Positions 1 to 8,412 of a stretch of DNA of 64,000 nt are shown piece after piece. Numbering within the stretch: the first letter of the stretch is position 1; each line of letters starts with the position of its first letter. Location: contig CP033051.1 of NCBI GenBank assembly GCA_003667865.1, forward strand, positions 1,757,501 to 1,821,500. Reading direction: 5' to 3'. The translations under genes and the position numbers were made by a program. Source of the stretch: Rossellomorea marisflavi (GTDB lineage: Bacteria; Bacillota; Bacilli; Bacillales; Bacillaceae_B). The notes below the pieces were generated by a model, which ran no database searches, was not told where the DNA came from, and worked only from the letters and a program-made list of their open reading frames with translations.

Positions 1-2
1 GA

Positions 3-359
3 GCGCGCAATCTAGCCGATGCGTCGCGCTATAATATGCTGCCAAAAATCGCGAGCTGTATGGGACTTGATACGTCACGAGCTTCAACATTATGGAAGGA
101 CAAAGCATTGGTAGAGTTAAATGTTGCTGTGTTGCATTCCTATAAAGCAGCGGGTGTCAGTATCGTTGACCATCACACAGCCGCCCAGCAGTTTGGTTAT
201 TTTGAAGAGAATGAGAAGAAGGCAGGACGTAAGGTTACAGGTGATTGGAACTGGCTTATCCCACCAGTATCACCTGCAACAACACATATGTGGTTTAAGG
301 GCTATGATAATACGTGGAAGACGCCGAATTATTTTTATCAGAAGAAAGTATATAAGTAA
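3..359 (+). CDS. nos: Nitric oxide synthase oxygenase, C-terminal part (gene cut by window edge)
   Basis: The reading frame is open from base 3, so this is the C-terminal ~118 residues of a longer protein. Bacterial NOS oxygenase makes NO from arginine using heme and a pterin. Visible hallmarks are [28 protein letters not shown], the [12 protein letters not shown] stretch and [16 protein letters not shown], all characteristic of the family's pterin- and substrate-binding C-terminal region. The ATG at 36 is internal, not the start. A hairpin at 367-408 follows. The NO-responsive nsrR/hmp pair lies 25 kb away in the same window. Confidence 0.9.
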   Translation, partial: ARNLADASRYNMLPKIASCMGLDTSRASTLWKDKALVELNVAVLHSYKAAGVSIVDHHTAAQQFGYFEENEKKAGRKVTGDWNWLIPPVSPATTHMWFKGYDNTWKTPNYFYQKKVYK

Positions 360-366
360 TGGTTGT

Positions 367-408
367 AAGCTGGTTCATTCTATCGAAACGGAATGAAGCA
401 GCTTTCTT
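367..408. terminator. Terminator between nos and the small convergent gene
   Basis: AAGCTG-TTCATTC pairs with GAATGAA-CAGCTT with one mismatch, followed by CTTTCTT on the plus strand. It overlaps the last codons of the convergent small gene. Confidence 0.6.
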
Positions 409-637
409 CATATGGGTTTAGTGATTTATTGGTAACAAGAAAGTACCGAAACCAATAGCGAAACTCATCAAATAATGGTCGGTGATCTTCGAAAGAAAAG
501 GTGTCAAAGAAATCCTCTAGTGTTTCTGTTTCAATATTGTCGAGCAAACCTGTAACATAGATGGGTGTTTTAAAGCGGTTGTATAGGTCACTATAGCCGT
601 AGAAGGAAAATAAATCCTCAATTTGACGCTCATTCAT
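380..637 (-). CDS. Small uncharacterised protein, 85 aa
   Basis: Not recognised as a named family. The protein is short, acidic and rich in Phe, Tyr and Asp, with no signal peptide or membrane segment and no obvious catalytic motif. It begins MNERQIEDLFSFYGYSDLY and has an aromatic cluster (FRYWFRYFLV) near the C-terminus. A good ribosome binding site (AAAGGAG, 8 bases before ATG) supports it as a real gene. It is convergent with nos, and its 3' end is inside the nos terminator hairpin. Confidence 0.6.
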   Translation of the reverse strand: MNERQIEDLFSFYGYSDLYNRFKTPIYVTGLLDNIETETLEDFFDTFSFEDHRPLFDEFRYWFRYFLVTNKSLNPYEESCFIPFR

Positions 638-826
638 CTAGCTCACTCCTTTACCTCTATTTTTTCTACTATATAGAAAATCATTCATGATTCGTTATTT
701 TATGAACAAGATGACAGGTTGGTTTGTGTGTTGTGGTAAGGAGGTGTTGGTTTTGCTTCTGAGAAATGGTTATATCTAGTAAGACATACCGTTTTGAGAG
801 TATAGATTTGAGTTCGAAATAATCAT

Positions 827-862
827 TAAAAAATTCCTCAGAACTTAAGAGTCCGAGGAATT
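827..862 (-). terminator. Terminator of the sortase operon
   Basis: On the minus strand AATTCCTC and GAGGAATT form the stem with a ~15-base loop, followed by TTTT. The 5' arm overlaps the last sortase codons. The stretch 638-826 between this and the small upstream gene holds nothing else I can recognise. Confidence 0.75.
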
Positions 863-1534
863 GTTAGAGACATTATTAGAATTGCTTGAAACTAGCTCAG
901 TATAAACAACCAATCGTTTATCGTAATTTCTTGTTTCCTTATCAAAAGTTCCTGTGCAAGTGATTAAATTTAACGAACTACTGTGGGAATATCCGAAAAT
1001 CTCTTTTAAAGGTGCCTGATCCCAAGGATATTCTTCCTGATGAATTACTTTGAATGTGAGCTCTTTTCCATCCTTATCTCTTAAAATAATTTCGTCACCA
1101 ACTGCAAGCTTATTCAAATCATAGAAAACGGCTGGTCCGTTACGACTATCAACATGCCCACCAATGACAGCACTTCCGGGCTCGCCAGGCCTATATCCTT
1201 TTTCATACCAGCCGACATGGTCAAAGCCTTCTGTAACATTCATTTCACCATTTTCTTTAAGCCCAACATGTTCAACTGTTGTTTCTAATGCGATGCTTGG
1301 AATGGAAAGTGACACAGGAATGATGCCTTCTCGAGTATCTTTTATAATGCTAGTAGCATAAGGAGATGGAGTAGTATTCGTAGTAGGAGGAGTAGGGCGT
1401 TCGGTCTTTTCTATTTCTTGTATAGAAGTAGTAGATTGTGTATTTTCATCAATTTTAACTGATTCTTGCATATTACAGGCAGAAATAGATAAGAGTACAA
1501 GCACCATGATTGCTAGTCTCATAATATAGCTCAT
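845..1534 (-). CDS. Class F-like sortase, lipoprotein-type N-terminus
   Basis: A transpeptidase that joins sorting-signal proteins to the cell wall. The start at 1534 is chosen because AAAGGAG lies 8 bases upstream; an ATG further out lacks a site. The 229-residue protein starts with a hydrophobic segment ending in a lipobox-like ISAC (Cys20), then a Ser/Thr/Pro linker and the sortase domain (about residues 70-218). The catalytic triad is visible: His127 in GGHVDS, Cys193 in LITCTGTFD and Arg207 in YDKRLVVY. The gene directly upstream on the same strand encodes a cell-wall protein with an MPNTG signal, its likely dedicated substrate. The class (F versus D) is a judgement from compactness and motif; the sortase assignment itself is firm. 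Confidence 0.88.
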   Translation of the reverse strand: MSYIMRLAIMVLVLLSISACNMQESVKIDENTQSTTSIQEIEKTERPTPPTTNTTPSPYATSIIKDTREGIIPVSLSIPSIALETTVEHVGLKENGEMNVTEGFDHVGWYEKGYRPGEPGSAVIGGHVDSRNGPAVFYDLNKLAVGDEIILRDKDGKELTFKVIHQEEYPWDQAPLKEIFGYSHSSSLNLITCTGTFDKETRNYDKRLVVYTELVSSNSNNVSNNSSDS

Positions 1535-1564
1535 GTAAGTTACTCCTTTCATCTTTATATAGTT

Positions 1565-1594
1565 GGGCTGACCCATAGCTTACAGGTCAGCCCC
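1565..1594. other. Strong hairpin between surface-protein gene and sortase gene
   Basis: GGGCTGACC pairs with GGTCAGCCC around an 11-base loop. On the minus strand, where the genes lie, no T-run follows, so it is unlikely to be a full terminator for them; a T-run follows only on the plus strand. It may protect or attenuate the upstream message, setting the ratio of substrate to sortase. Confidence 0.55.
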
Positions 1595-1637
1595 TTTTTA
1601 TTTAGCTTCGTTCTATTTGAATAGTCTTTTTATAGAC

Positions 1638-2990
1638 CTATTTTGCTGCAAGTTTTTTCTTAAGTATTAGAACAGAAGCTCCAGCGATTACAAATAGAGA
1701 TGCTAAGATCGAATAGAGTGGAAGCTCTGAGTGATTTGCATCGGCTGTCCCACCCATTCCTGTGTTTGGCATTTGAGTTGGCATAGTTGAAGCAAATTTG
1801 TCCGGGAACTGAGCAACAAATGCTCCAGATAATCCTTTTGCTGGTGCTAGCATATGTTTATACGCTTCTCGAGCTTGATTGTATGCTTCCTCATAGTTTC
1901 CAGCAGCGTAGCTATCAAATGCTCCTGTTAATTGATTTACGTGCATTTGTAAGCCTTCTGCTAGACCATCTGCTGCTAGTCGTTCTTCTGTTGCTGTTTC
2001 TAAAAAGCTAGAGAACTCTGCTCTGTAACCATCAAGATTTTGTAATGCCATTTGTTTTGCCTCTTCATCTTTAGCGGCAACAGCATTTACATAATCAACG
2101 AAGAAACCGATATGCTCGCTCCACATGTCCTTGAATTGCTGACCAGCTTCGTCACCATAAATCGAAGCAATTGCTGCTGAAAGGTCTTCGGTATTCGCAT
2201 TTAGGGCATTTGCTGAAGCCTCAAAATCCTCGGATCCATCAATTCCATTTTGCATTGCGGTTACAGCTAATCCTGCATGCTCTGTTAATAAATGCGTTAG
2301 TGCTGCACGTAAATCAGTTGCAGGTGTCACAGCCATCGTGTCTTCAAACTTTTCCGGGAACTGATCTGTGATTGCTGCAGACAAGCCTTTTGCGACCATA
2401 TGCATATGGTTAATCGCTTCACGTTCATATTCGTACGCTTTTTCATAGTCACCCGCGACATAGTTATCAAATGCTCCAATAAGTTGATTGACATGCATTT
2501 GTAGTCCTTCCGCAAGGCCACTTGCTTCTAATCGGTTTCCAGTAGCTGTTTCGAGGAAGTTAGAGAACTCTGTGCGATAGCCGTCTAACTTTTGTAATGC
2601 TTCATCCTTTGCTGCTTGGTCATCGTTTCCTGTGGCAACAACATAGTCAACAAAGAATCCAATATGATTCGTCCACATTTCGTTAAATTGTTGACCTGCC
2701 TCTTCACCGTAAACGGATGCGATGGCTGCAGTTAAATCTTCTGTGTTTGCATTTAAAGCACCTGCTGCTGCATCAAAATCATCAGCACCCTCTGCCCCTT
2801 TTCTCATTGCTTCTACTGCTAGATAGGCGTGTTCGCTTAGTAAATGCCCTAGAGTTGTTCGAAGTTCTGCTGCGGGTGTTTCAACACTCGGTTCATGTAC
2901 CTCTCCATTGTGGGCACTTACGATTCCAGTTGTGGGGATTAATAGTGTCATGCTTAGTGGGATTGCTAAAAATGATTTTCTGAATTTCAT
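1638..2990 (-). CDS. Cell-wall-anchored protein with duplicated ~183-residue helical domain and MPNTG signal
   Basis: The 450-residue protein has a Sec signal peptide (about 1-26, ending VSA|HN), two near-identical domains (about 41-222 and 224-402), the sorting motif MPNTG at 407-411, a membrane segment (about 424-442) and a KKK tail. Each domain repeats LLxEHAxLAV, ALNANTEDL-AAIAS-YG-EAGQQF--MW--HIGFFVDYV and GLAEGLQMHVNQL-GAFD-Y. Regularly spaced His and Glu on predicted helices could bind metal, but that is inference. The adjacent downstream sortase probably anchors it. The domain function is not known to me. Ribosome site GAGGAG precedes the ATG. Confidence 0.85.
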   Translation of the reverse strand: MKFRKSFLAIPLSMTLLIPTTGIVSAHNGEVHEPSVETPAAELRTTLGHLLSEHAYLAVEAMRKGAEGADDFDAAAGALNANTEDLTAAIASVYGEEAGQQFNEMWTNHIGFFVDYVVATGNDDQAAKDEALQKLDGYRTEFSNFLETATGNRLEASGLAEGLQMHVNQLIGAFDNYVAGDYEKAYEYEREAINHMHMVAKGLSAAITDQFPEKFEDTMAVTPATDLRAALTHLLTEHAGLAVTAMQNGIDGSEDFEASANALNANTEDLSAAIASIYGDEAGQQFKDMWSEHIGFFVDYVNAVAAKDEEAKQMALQNLDGYRAEFSSFLETATEERLAADGLAEGLQMHVNQLTGAFDSYAAGNYEEAYNQAREAYKHMLAPAKGLSGAFVAQFPDKFASTMPTQMPNTGMGGTADANHSELPLYSILASLFVIAGASVLILKKKLAAK

Positions 2991-3137
2991 CGTAAAATCT
3001 CTCCTCTTTTTTGTATTTTCACTAAGCTATCGAAGGAGAGTTTTGTTTGGATCACTTTTTTATAAAAAAATCTGAAACTCTTTATCAGGTCATCGTAAGG
3101 TAAGGTAACTCATTAGAATGTGAGGGGGTATAAAAGG

Positions 3138-3341
3138 ATGAAGTATGTACTCATAGCAGGGGTAATCATCGTTGTGTACTATGCTGTAAGAATATGGATT
3201 GGCTCGAAAAAATCACAATTTTATGGTGATAGTATTAAGAACAATAAATATAATTCTAAAAATGAAGCGTATGACAAATCATCAAAATATCTTCCGGGAA
3301 TTAGAAACCATTATGATAATAACTCAGGGGACAATAAATAA
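3138..3341 (+). CDS. Small single-pass membrane protein, 67 aa
   Basis: Starts MKYVLIAGVIIVVYYAVRIWIG, one membrane segment (about 3-20), followed by a polar, Asn/Lys/Ser/Tyr-rich tail. The ATG at 3138 is preferred over the upstream GTG at 3120 because GAGGGGG lies about 10 bases before it. No family recognised. It stands alone and ends in a shared terminator. Confidence 0.65.
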   Translation: MKYVLIAGVIIVVYYAVRIWIGSKKSQFYGDSIKNNKYNSKNEAYDKSSKYLPGIRNHYDNNSGDNK

Positions 3342-3380
3342 ACCCCTCATAGACCAGAATGATGTCTATGAGGGGTTTTT
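3341..3380. terminator. Bidirectional terminator
   Basis: AACCCCTCATAGAC pairs perfectly with GTCTATGAGGGGTT (14 bp) followed by TTTT. It separates the small membrane gene (plus) and the nitroreductase gene (minus). Confidence 0.9.
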
Positions 3381-3389
3381 AGCATTCTA

Positions 3390-4085
3390 TTAGAATGTAT
3401 TCCAAGTAACGACTTCGTTAAGTGGAAGGCGATATTTTTCAAAGCCTTCTTGTGTGCCTTTTCCGAGAGCAATTAACATAACGGGCTTGAAGGTTTCAGG
3501 AACATGAAAGGCTTTGATAAACTCATCATGCTTAAATCCACCCATTGGAACAGTGTCTAAACCTTTTGCTTTTGCTGCTAACATTAGCTGCATGGATACT
3601 AATCCACCATCAACCATAGCTACTTTTGTTGCTTGTTCCTCTGATAGGTGTGAATAGTTTTCATAGATAGACGATACATAGAAATCCTTAACTTCTTTTG
3701 TCATCTTGCCACTTTTTACGATATCTCCGTAAATATCTTCTGCCTTTTTATATGCTTCAAGATCACCTAGAACAGCAATAACAGCAGATGCATCCGTTAC
3801 TTGCTTTTGGTTATTCGCAATTGGAAGTAATTTCTCTTTTAACTCTTGCTCTTGAATAACTAAAAATCTCCAAGGCTGTAGGTTTGAAGAAGAAGGAGCT
3901 TTGGTCGCAATCGTTAGGATTTCTTCAATTTCTTCCATTGAAAGTTCAAACGTAGGATCATATTGGCGTACAGAACGACGCTCTTCTGCGACTAAAAAGA
4001 AATCTGAACTGTCAAGCGTCTTAGGTTGATTAGAGCCTAGATCTAATTCATTGATTTTATTTAAATAGTCTTGTTTCGATGACAT
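3390..4085 (-). CDS. NAD(P)H-dependent nitroreductase family protein
   Basis: FMN-dependent oxidoreductase of the nitroreductase fold, 231 residues, the usual length, similar in kind to B. subtilis YdgI/YodC. FMN contacts are visible in ERRSVRQYDP, KAPSSSNLQPWRF and the C-terminal GLDTVPMGGF and ALGKG stretches. The ATG has AAAGGAG 8 bases upstream. An inverted repeat 55-77 bases upstream and the neighbouring Rrf2-type regulator suggest redox- or electrophile-controlled expression. The physiological substrate is not evident. Confidence 0.85.
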   Translation of the reverse strand: MSSKQDYLNKINELDLGSNQPKTLDSSDFFLVAEERRSVRQYDPTFELSMEEIEEILTIATKAPSSSNLQPWRFLVIQEQELKEKLLPIANNQKQVTDASAVIAVLGDLEAYKKAEDIYGDIVKSGKMTKEVKDFYVSSIYENYSHLSEEQATKVAMVDGGLVSMQLMLAAKAKGLDTVPMGGFKHDEFIKAFHVPETFKPVMLIALGKGTQEGFEKYRLPLNEVVTWNTF

Positions 4086-4139
4086 GATTGTGTCTCCTTT
4101 AACTGTGTGTATTGTAGGTACAGTTAGACATAAAGTTAA

Positions 4140-4162
4140 ACTGTAACTTTTACAATTACAGT
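4140..4162. promoter_or_regulatory. Inverted repeat, candidate operator for the nitroreductase gene
   Basis: ACTGTAA (4140-4146) and TTACAGT (4156-4162) form a 7-bp inverted repeat with a 9-base centre, between the regulator gene and the nitroreductase gene. It overlaps a plausible promoter on the minus strand. A further half-site TACAGT lies at 4119-4124. Confidence 0.55.
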
Positions 4163-4208
4163 ATATAAGGGACGAATCAAAAGTGTCAATTAAAACAGCT
4201 TGAGATTG

Positions 4209-4613
4209 TTAAAGCATATCAGCTAATGTTTTAGTTGCAAGTCCGATTTCTAACCACTCTTCCATTTCATCTCTCAGATTAAGTAATGAGCTATGAGTAG
4301 ATGAGTTAAAGCATTCCGTGTCAATTTCTAGAAATCTATTTGAATAGGGATCTGCCTTAATTGCATGATACACCTGAATAAGCTTGATGTTTTCAGGACG
4401 AGATTGAAGAGAGTATCCACCGTTTCGTCCTTCTTTAGCGTGTACAAGATCTGCTTTTACTAAATGAGTAATGACTTTTCTTAAAAAAGATGGCTTTGTG
4501 TTTAGTTTTTCGGCAAGTACGGAGCTAGGACAAAGTCCGTCATATGTTGCTAATAGTAACAGACATTGTACAGATATACCGAACCATTTTGTACACGAAT
4601 CGTTTTTATTCAT
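4209..4613 (-). CDS. Rrf2-family transcriptional regulator
   Basis: A winged-helix DNA-binding protein of the Rrf2 type, 134 residues. The pattern SVQCLLLLATYDG...SSVLAEKLNTKPSFLRKVITHLVKADLVHAKEGRNGGYSL is the family's helix-turn-helix and wing. Only one Cys (ECF, near residue 100) lies in the region where Fe-S members carry three, so a cluster is unlikely; it resembles the YwnA-like, thiol-type subgroup. ATG 4613 is chosen because GAGGTG lies 6 bases upstream; the GTG at 4622 is part of that ribosome site. It likely controls the nitroreductase gene downstream. Confidence 0.85.
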   Translation of the reverse strand: MNKNDSCTKWFGISVQCLLLLATYDGLCPSSVLAEKLNTKPSFLRKVITHLVKADLVHAKEGRNGGYSLQSRPENIKLIQVYHAIKADPYSNRFLEIDTECFNSSTHSSLLNLRDEMEEWLEIGLATKTLADML

Positions 4614-4684
4614 GAAGAACACCTCTACAATAGTTTAAAACGGATTTATGGAAATCACAAAGGATATTTTTCCTTCTATAAAAT

Positions 4685-4713
4685 AAAGGCCCACCCAGAG
4701 GGACGGACCTTTC
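4685..4713 (-). terminator. Terminator of the ECF sigma/anti-sigma operon, GGGACGGACC type
   Basis: On the minus strand AAAGGTCCGTCCC pairs with GGGTGGGCCTTT (12 bp, three G-T wobbles) followed by ATTTTAT. One arm contains the 10-mer GGGACGGACC (opposite strand, 4700-4709) that recurs through the window. Confidence 0.85.
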
Positions 4714-4725
4714 CATTTATAGAAT

Positions 4726-5433
4726 TTACAATTCGGATGCTAGAACAATTGAACCTTTTGGTGTTTGGCTTGTAGCATCAGGTTCTAATGTAATGGCAAC
4801 AGTATCCCAATCCTTGTCACTTTTCGGTAGCGTGTAAACAACAGCACCAGTACCGTTATTTGAAGGGATAAAGGTTCCAGCTCGTTCAGGTTGCTCATCT
4901 TCAATTAACCATACTTGATATACCTCATCATTCTGTACAGCTTGAAGCTCTTCGGCTTGAATGACAACAGTAATCCCATTTTCTTGTTCGATGAGAGAAG
5001 CAATACCAGTAGAGTCATTTTCTATTCCTGCCAGTTGAACATGATTTAGGACCTGATCAACAGCAAACTCTTCAGGAGTTGTAGGGGTTACTAGATATTG
5101 ATATACATTTCCTAGTAAAGAAAGTACTAAGATAGCGGCGGTTAATGGAAGCATCCAGCCTCTTCGAGAACGTGCCTTTGATGGCAGTTCATGAACCACT
5201 GCACGTTTTGGTTCTTCACCAAGCACACGTGTCATGATCCGTTCCTCAAGTCCAGCAGGAGGTGTAACGGGATCTGATAAAAATGGTAAATCCTCTGTTA
5301 AATCAGTCAGTTCTTGTAATTCATTTTGACAAGTTGAGCAATCATGCAGATGTTCCTCAAACGTGAGTTTTTCATCAGGAGATAATTGGTCATTAAAATA
5401 ATCTAGGACTTGATCGCAGTGCTGGTTAGTCAT
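4726..5433 (-). CDS. Zinc-containing membrane anti-sigma factor
   Basis: Holds the co-encoded ECF sigma factor at the membrane. The N-terminal zinc anti-sigma motif is Cys6 ... His28-xxx-Cys32-xx-Cys35 (EEHLHDCSTCQ). One membrane segment lies near residues 94-113, and the outer domain (about 115-235) resembles the anti-sigma-K (RskA) C-terminal domain, with VYQVWLIEDEQPERAGTF and the usual QTPKGSIVLA ending. ATG 5433 is chosen (AAAGGAG 9 bases upstream) over TTG 5439. The start overlaps the sigma stop codon by 8 bases, so translation is coupled. Confidence 0.88.
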   Translation of the reverse strand: MTNQHCDQVLDYFNDQLSPDEKLTFEEHLHDCSTCQNELQELTDLTEDLPFLSDPVTPPAGLEERIMTRVLGEEPKRAVVHELPSKARSRRGWMLPLTAAILVLSLLGNVYQYLVTPTTPEEFAVDQVLNHVQLAGIENDSTGIASLIEQENGITVVIQAEELQAVQNDEVYQVWLIEDEQPERAGTFIPSNNGTGAVVYTLPKSDKDWDTVAITLEPDATSQTPKGSIVLASEL

Positions 5434-5992
5434 TCGCAATTTCTCCTTTCCCGTTCAAACACGATTTTAAATGCTTTAATGCTAAACGAATTCTTCCTTT
5501 TACTGTTCCTAAAGGAATCCCTGAGCGGTCCGCTATTGACTGCTGAGATAGCCCCTTAAAATAGAACAAATCAACGATACTTTGTTGCTGCTCTTTTAAG
5601 AGCTTCATACAATCTTGAAGCATCATCCCTTTTTCCTTCCATTGGAGATGATCCTCAGGAGTAAAGGTATCGATTTGATTTGAATCACTTTCTTCATAGG
5701 AAACTACCGGTTGCTTTTGTTTTTTTCTAATGATATCTAATGCTGTGTAACGTGTTAGAGTGAGGAGCCATGAAGAGAATTTCCCTTTTTCCTGATTATA
5801 ATAAGAATGAGGATTCCATAGTTTAACGAAGACTTCCTGAATGACTTCTTCGGCAATTTGTGGATCCTTTGATAGCTTATAACAAAAGGAATAAATAATT
5901 TTCTCGTACCTTCGATAGAGTGTTTTAAAAGCATGTTGGTCCTTCTTCTCTATAATTAATTGATAGAGTTCAATATCTTCTTGATGGGACAT
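5426..5992 (-). CDS. ECF-type RNA polymerase sigma factor
   Basis: 188-residue extracytoplasmic-function sigma factor. Region 2 (about 20-95) contains HAFKTLYRRYEKIIYSFCYKL, AEEVIQEVFVKLW and the DNA-reading helix WLLTLTRYTALDIIRK; region 4 (about 130-180) contains QQSIADRSGIPLGTVKGRIRLALKHLK. The linked RskA-type anti-sigma suggests a YlaC/SigK-like group rather than SigW or SigM. A sigma-A type promoter is seen upstream. The inducing stress is unknown. Confidence 0.9.
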   Translation of the reverse strand: MSHQEDIELYQLIIEKKDQHAFKTLYRRYEKIIYSFCYKLSKDPQIAEEVIQEVFVKLWNPHSYYNQEKGKFSSWLLTLTRYTALDIIRKKQKQPVVSYEESDSNQIDTFTPEDHLQWKEKGMMLQDCMKLLKEQQQSIVDLFYFKGLSQQSIADRSGIPLGTVKGRIRLALKHLKSCLNGKGEIAND

Positions 5993-6024
5993 AATGTTCT
6001 CCTTTTCACGAATAGGATACTTTT

Positions 6025-6053
6025 AGAATACAAGACATTGAAGAACATCTCAA
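6025..6053 (-). promoter_or_regulatory. Sigma-A-like promoter for the ECF sigma operon
   Basis: On the minus strand TTGAGA (6053-6048), 17 bases, TATTCT (6030-6025), about 30 bases before the sigma gene start. No clear self-recognised ECF promoter was found. Confidence 0.55.
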
Positions 6054-6185
6054 TTTTGTATAGCTATCGAAACGTATCCGTGTATGGATCATTTTGATGG
6101 TTGAAATAGTATGAGTCATTCTGTTTTTTTGTTGCACATTACTTAACATGAACATGCAAAGGTAGAAAGTATAAAGGAAAGTAGG

Positions 6186-7040
6186 AAAATTGATCGAGGT
6201 AGGAGGTTGAGGGGTGCGGTGCGGACATTTATTCCTTTATTTGCGGGGATTCCCTGGTTTTTTTGGGCGAAGCGGACATCTATTCCGTTATTCATCAGAA
6301 AAGAAGCTATAATCCTTGTATTCTCTTGGAATAGCGGAACAAATGTCCGTTAACTCAGCAAAATTTGTGCTTTTTCCTGAAATAGCGTCTTAAATGTCCG
6401 TTTCACATCATCAAGTTGGGATGTTAGTATTACAACCATATACCAGATAATAAAAGTAATACAATACCCGGCTTTGTGCATTAAAGTTTTGATAACTGCA
6501 AATAGAAAATTGATTGTTGCAGGAAGGTCGGGATTGCGGTGCGGACATTTATTCCTTTATTTGCGTGGATTCTCTGGTTTTTTGGGGGGAAGCGGACATC
6601 TGTTCCGTTATTCATCAGAAAAGAAGCTATAATCCTTGTATTCTCTTGGAATAGCGGAACAAATGTCCGTCAACTCAGCAAAATCTTAGCTTTTCCCTGA
6701 AATAGCGTATTAAATGTCCGCTTCACAGCATCAAGTTGGGATGTTAGTATCACAACCATATACCAGATAATAAAAGTAATACAATACCCGGCTGTGTGCA
6801 TTAAAGTTTTGATAACTGCAAATAGAAAATTGATTGTTGCAGGAAGGTCGGGATTGCGGTGCGGACATCTATTCCGTTATTCATCAAAAAAACAGCTATA
6901 ATCCTTGTATTCTCTTAGAATAACGGAACAAATGTCCGCCAACTCAGCAAAATCATAGCTTTTCCCTGAAATAGCGTATTAAATGTCCGCTTCACATCAA
7001 CAAATTTGTCCATTAGTATCAGAGCCAAATATCAGATAGA
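6186..7040. repeat. 320-bp tandem repeat, 2.7 copies, non-coding
   Basis: Copies start at 6186, 6506 and 6826, an exact 320-bp period, about 95% identical. Each unit contains four related ~20-base motifs in the order forward, forward, reverse, reverse: GCGGACATTTATTCC... at 6221 and GCGGACATCTATTCCGTTATT at 6272, then AATAGCGGAACAAATGTCCG at 6331 and AATAGCGTCTTAAATGTCCG at 6381. The inner pair can form a long hairpin. The third copy lacks 51 bp between its two forward motifs and fades out after ~7040. No open frame or promoter is evident in the array. The stretch 6054-6185 before it holds nothing recognised. Confidence 0.9.
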
Positions 7041-7042
7041 AA

Positions 7043-7078
7043 AAACACTTGAATCTATAACTCAATCCAAGTGTTTAA
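7043..7078 (-). terminator. Terminator downstream of mreBH
   Basis: On the minus strand AAACACTTG pairs with CAAGTGTTT and is followed by TTTC. It lies about 85 bases after the mreBH stop. Confidence 0.7.
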
Positions 7079-7160
7079 TTATTTGAAATTATGCCATGCA
7101 GTACTACTTAATTTTTCCAACGTGTAGATGCATCACCTAAACCAACCACAATCCCTTCAA

Positions 7161-8168
7161 CTATTTTGCAAGATTATAAAGTTTTTTAATAATCGGTAAT
7201 GACCTGCCTGTTCCAATCGCGACACTTTCAAGTGGGTTTGGGGCAATATGGACAGGAACATCAATCTCATTTACTAGCCATTCATTAAGTCCATTTAATA
7301 ACGAGCCTCCGCCAGTCACAAGGATTCCACGATCCACAATATCTCCACTCAACTCAGGTGGACAGTTTTCTAGTGTTGTTTTAATCGTTTGTAAAATAAC
7401 TAATAGAGACTCTTTGATTGCTTGTTGAATTTCATCCGAGTGTAGTGTGATGGTTTTCGGAAGACCTGTCACTAAGTCTCGGCCTTTAATTTCAATGGAC
7501 AAGCGGTCATGTTCAAGAAGCGCATATCCAATCTCCATTTTAATTCGTTCAGCAGTACGCTCACCGATTAGAACATTATACTGCTTTCGTACGTAATGGA
7601 TAATATCGTCATCCATGCGGTCACCACCAACACGAACGGCTTGATAGGCAACAACGCCACCATAGGAAATGATTGCAACCTCTGTTGTACCACCACCGAT
7701 ATCGACAACGACATTGGCAATCGGTTCGGCTACTGGCAGGTCTGCTCCAATCGCAGCAGCTATCGGCTCCTCAAGAAGCATGACTGATTTCGCACCGGTA
7801 GCTCTAACAGCATCCTGAATGGCTCTACGTTCAACCGTTGTCGCTCCAGAAGGTGTACAGACAACTATATGAGGTTTTCGGATGGAGAATCCTAGCTTTT
7901 TCCCAACCTTTTTAAGAGCATGATTAAGTAGCTCTGTTGTTAAGTTATAATCAGCAATTACACCATCCTTTAATGGGCGAACGGCATGAATTTTTTCCGG
8001 TGTTTTTCCAATCATATTTTTAGCTTCTGAACCGATTGCAACAATTTTATTTGTGGCATCATCAATCGCAACAACAGATGGCTCATTAAACAGAATTCCT
8101 TTATTTTTACTATAGATTAAGATATTCGCAGTTCCTAAGTCGATTCCAATTTCAATATTTGAAAACAT
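7161..8168 (-). CDS. mreBH: Rod-shape determining protein of the MreB family, MreBH-like
   Basis: Actin-like ATPase that forms filaments under the membrane and guides wall synthesis. Length 335 matches B. subtilis MreBH. Phosphate loops are visible: [13 protein letters not shown] near the start, [14 protein letters not shown] mid-protein and [13 protein letters not shown] near residue 285, plus the [13 protein letters not shown] hinge. It is monocistronic and not linked to mreCD or minCD, which favours the stand-alone MreBH paralogue over MreB; Mbl cannot be excluded without alignment. In B. subtilis mreBH is sigma-I controlled and directs the LytE hydrolase; no clear sigma-I promoter was recognised here. 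Confidence 0.85.
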   Translation of the reverse strand: MFSNIEIGIDLGTANILIYSKNKGILFNEPSVVAIDDATNKIVAIGSEAKNMIGKTPEKIHAVRPLKDGVIADYNLTTELLNHALKKVGKKLGFSIRKPHIVVCTPSGATTVERRAIQDAVRATGAKSVMLLEEPIAAAIGADLPVAEPIANVVVDIGGGTTEVAIISYGGVVAYQAVRVGGDRMDDDIIHYVRKQYNVLIGERTAERIKMEIGYALLEHDRLSIEIKGRDLVTGLPKTITLHSDEIQQAIKESLLVILQTIKTTLENCPPELSGDIVDRGILVTGGGSLLNGLNEWLVNEIDVPVHIAPNPLESVAIGTGRSLPIIKKLYNLAK

Positions 8169-8412
8169 GATGTATTCCTCCGTATGTAATTTGTCTACTC
8201 ACTTAAACCTTCTACTTAGTATAGAGGATTTGTGACCGTCGAAAAGGAGGAGAAAACTTCCAGAGAGTGTTTGTTACAAAATAAGATTAAAGCTTTGAAG
8301 TGAAAAAGGGGATAAAATCAATTAAAAGTGAATGATTACTAGAATGGCATTTTGACGGGCTGTTATACATTCTTAAATGTACTGTTACATTGAAGTATTT
8401 GTGTAATAGATG

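Noticed and set aside
1164-2983. Several plus-strand frames opposite the sortase and wall-protein genes
   Set aside because: They are shadows of the minus-strand genes, which have motifs, signal sequences and ribosome sites.
6186-7040. 320-bp array as an insertion sequence or replication origin iterons
   Set aside because: No transposase frame, no DnaA-box clusters, and the motif layout is unlike iterons. It is kept as a repeat only.
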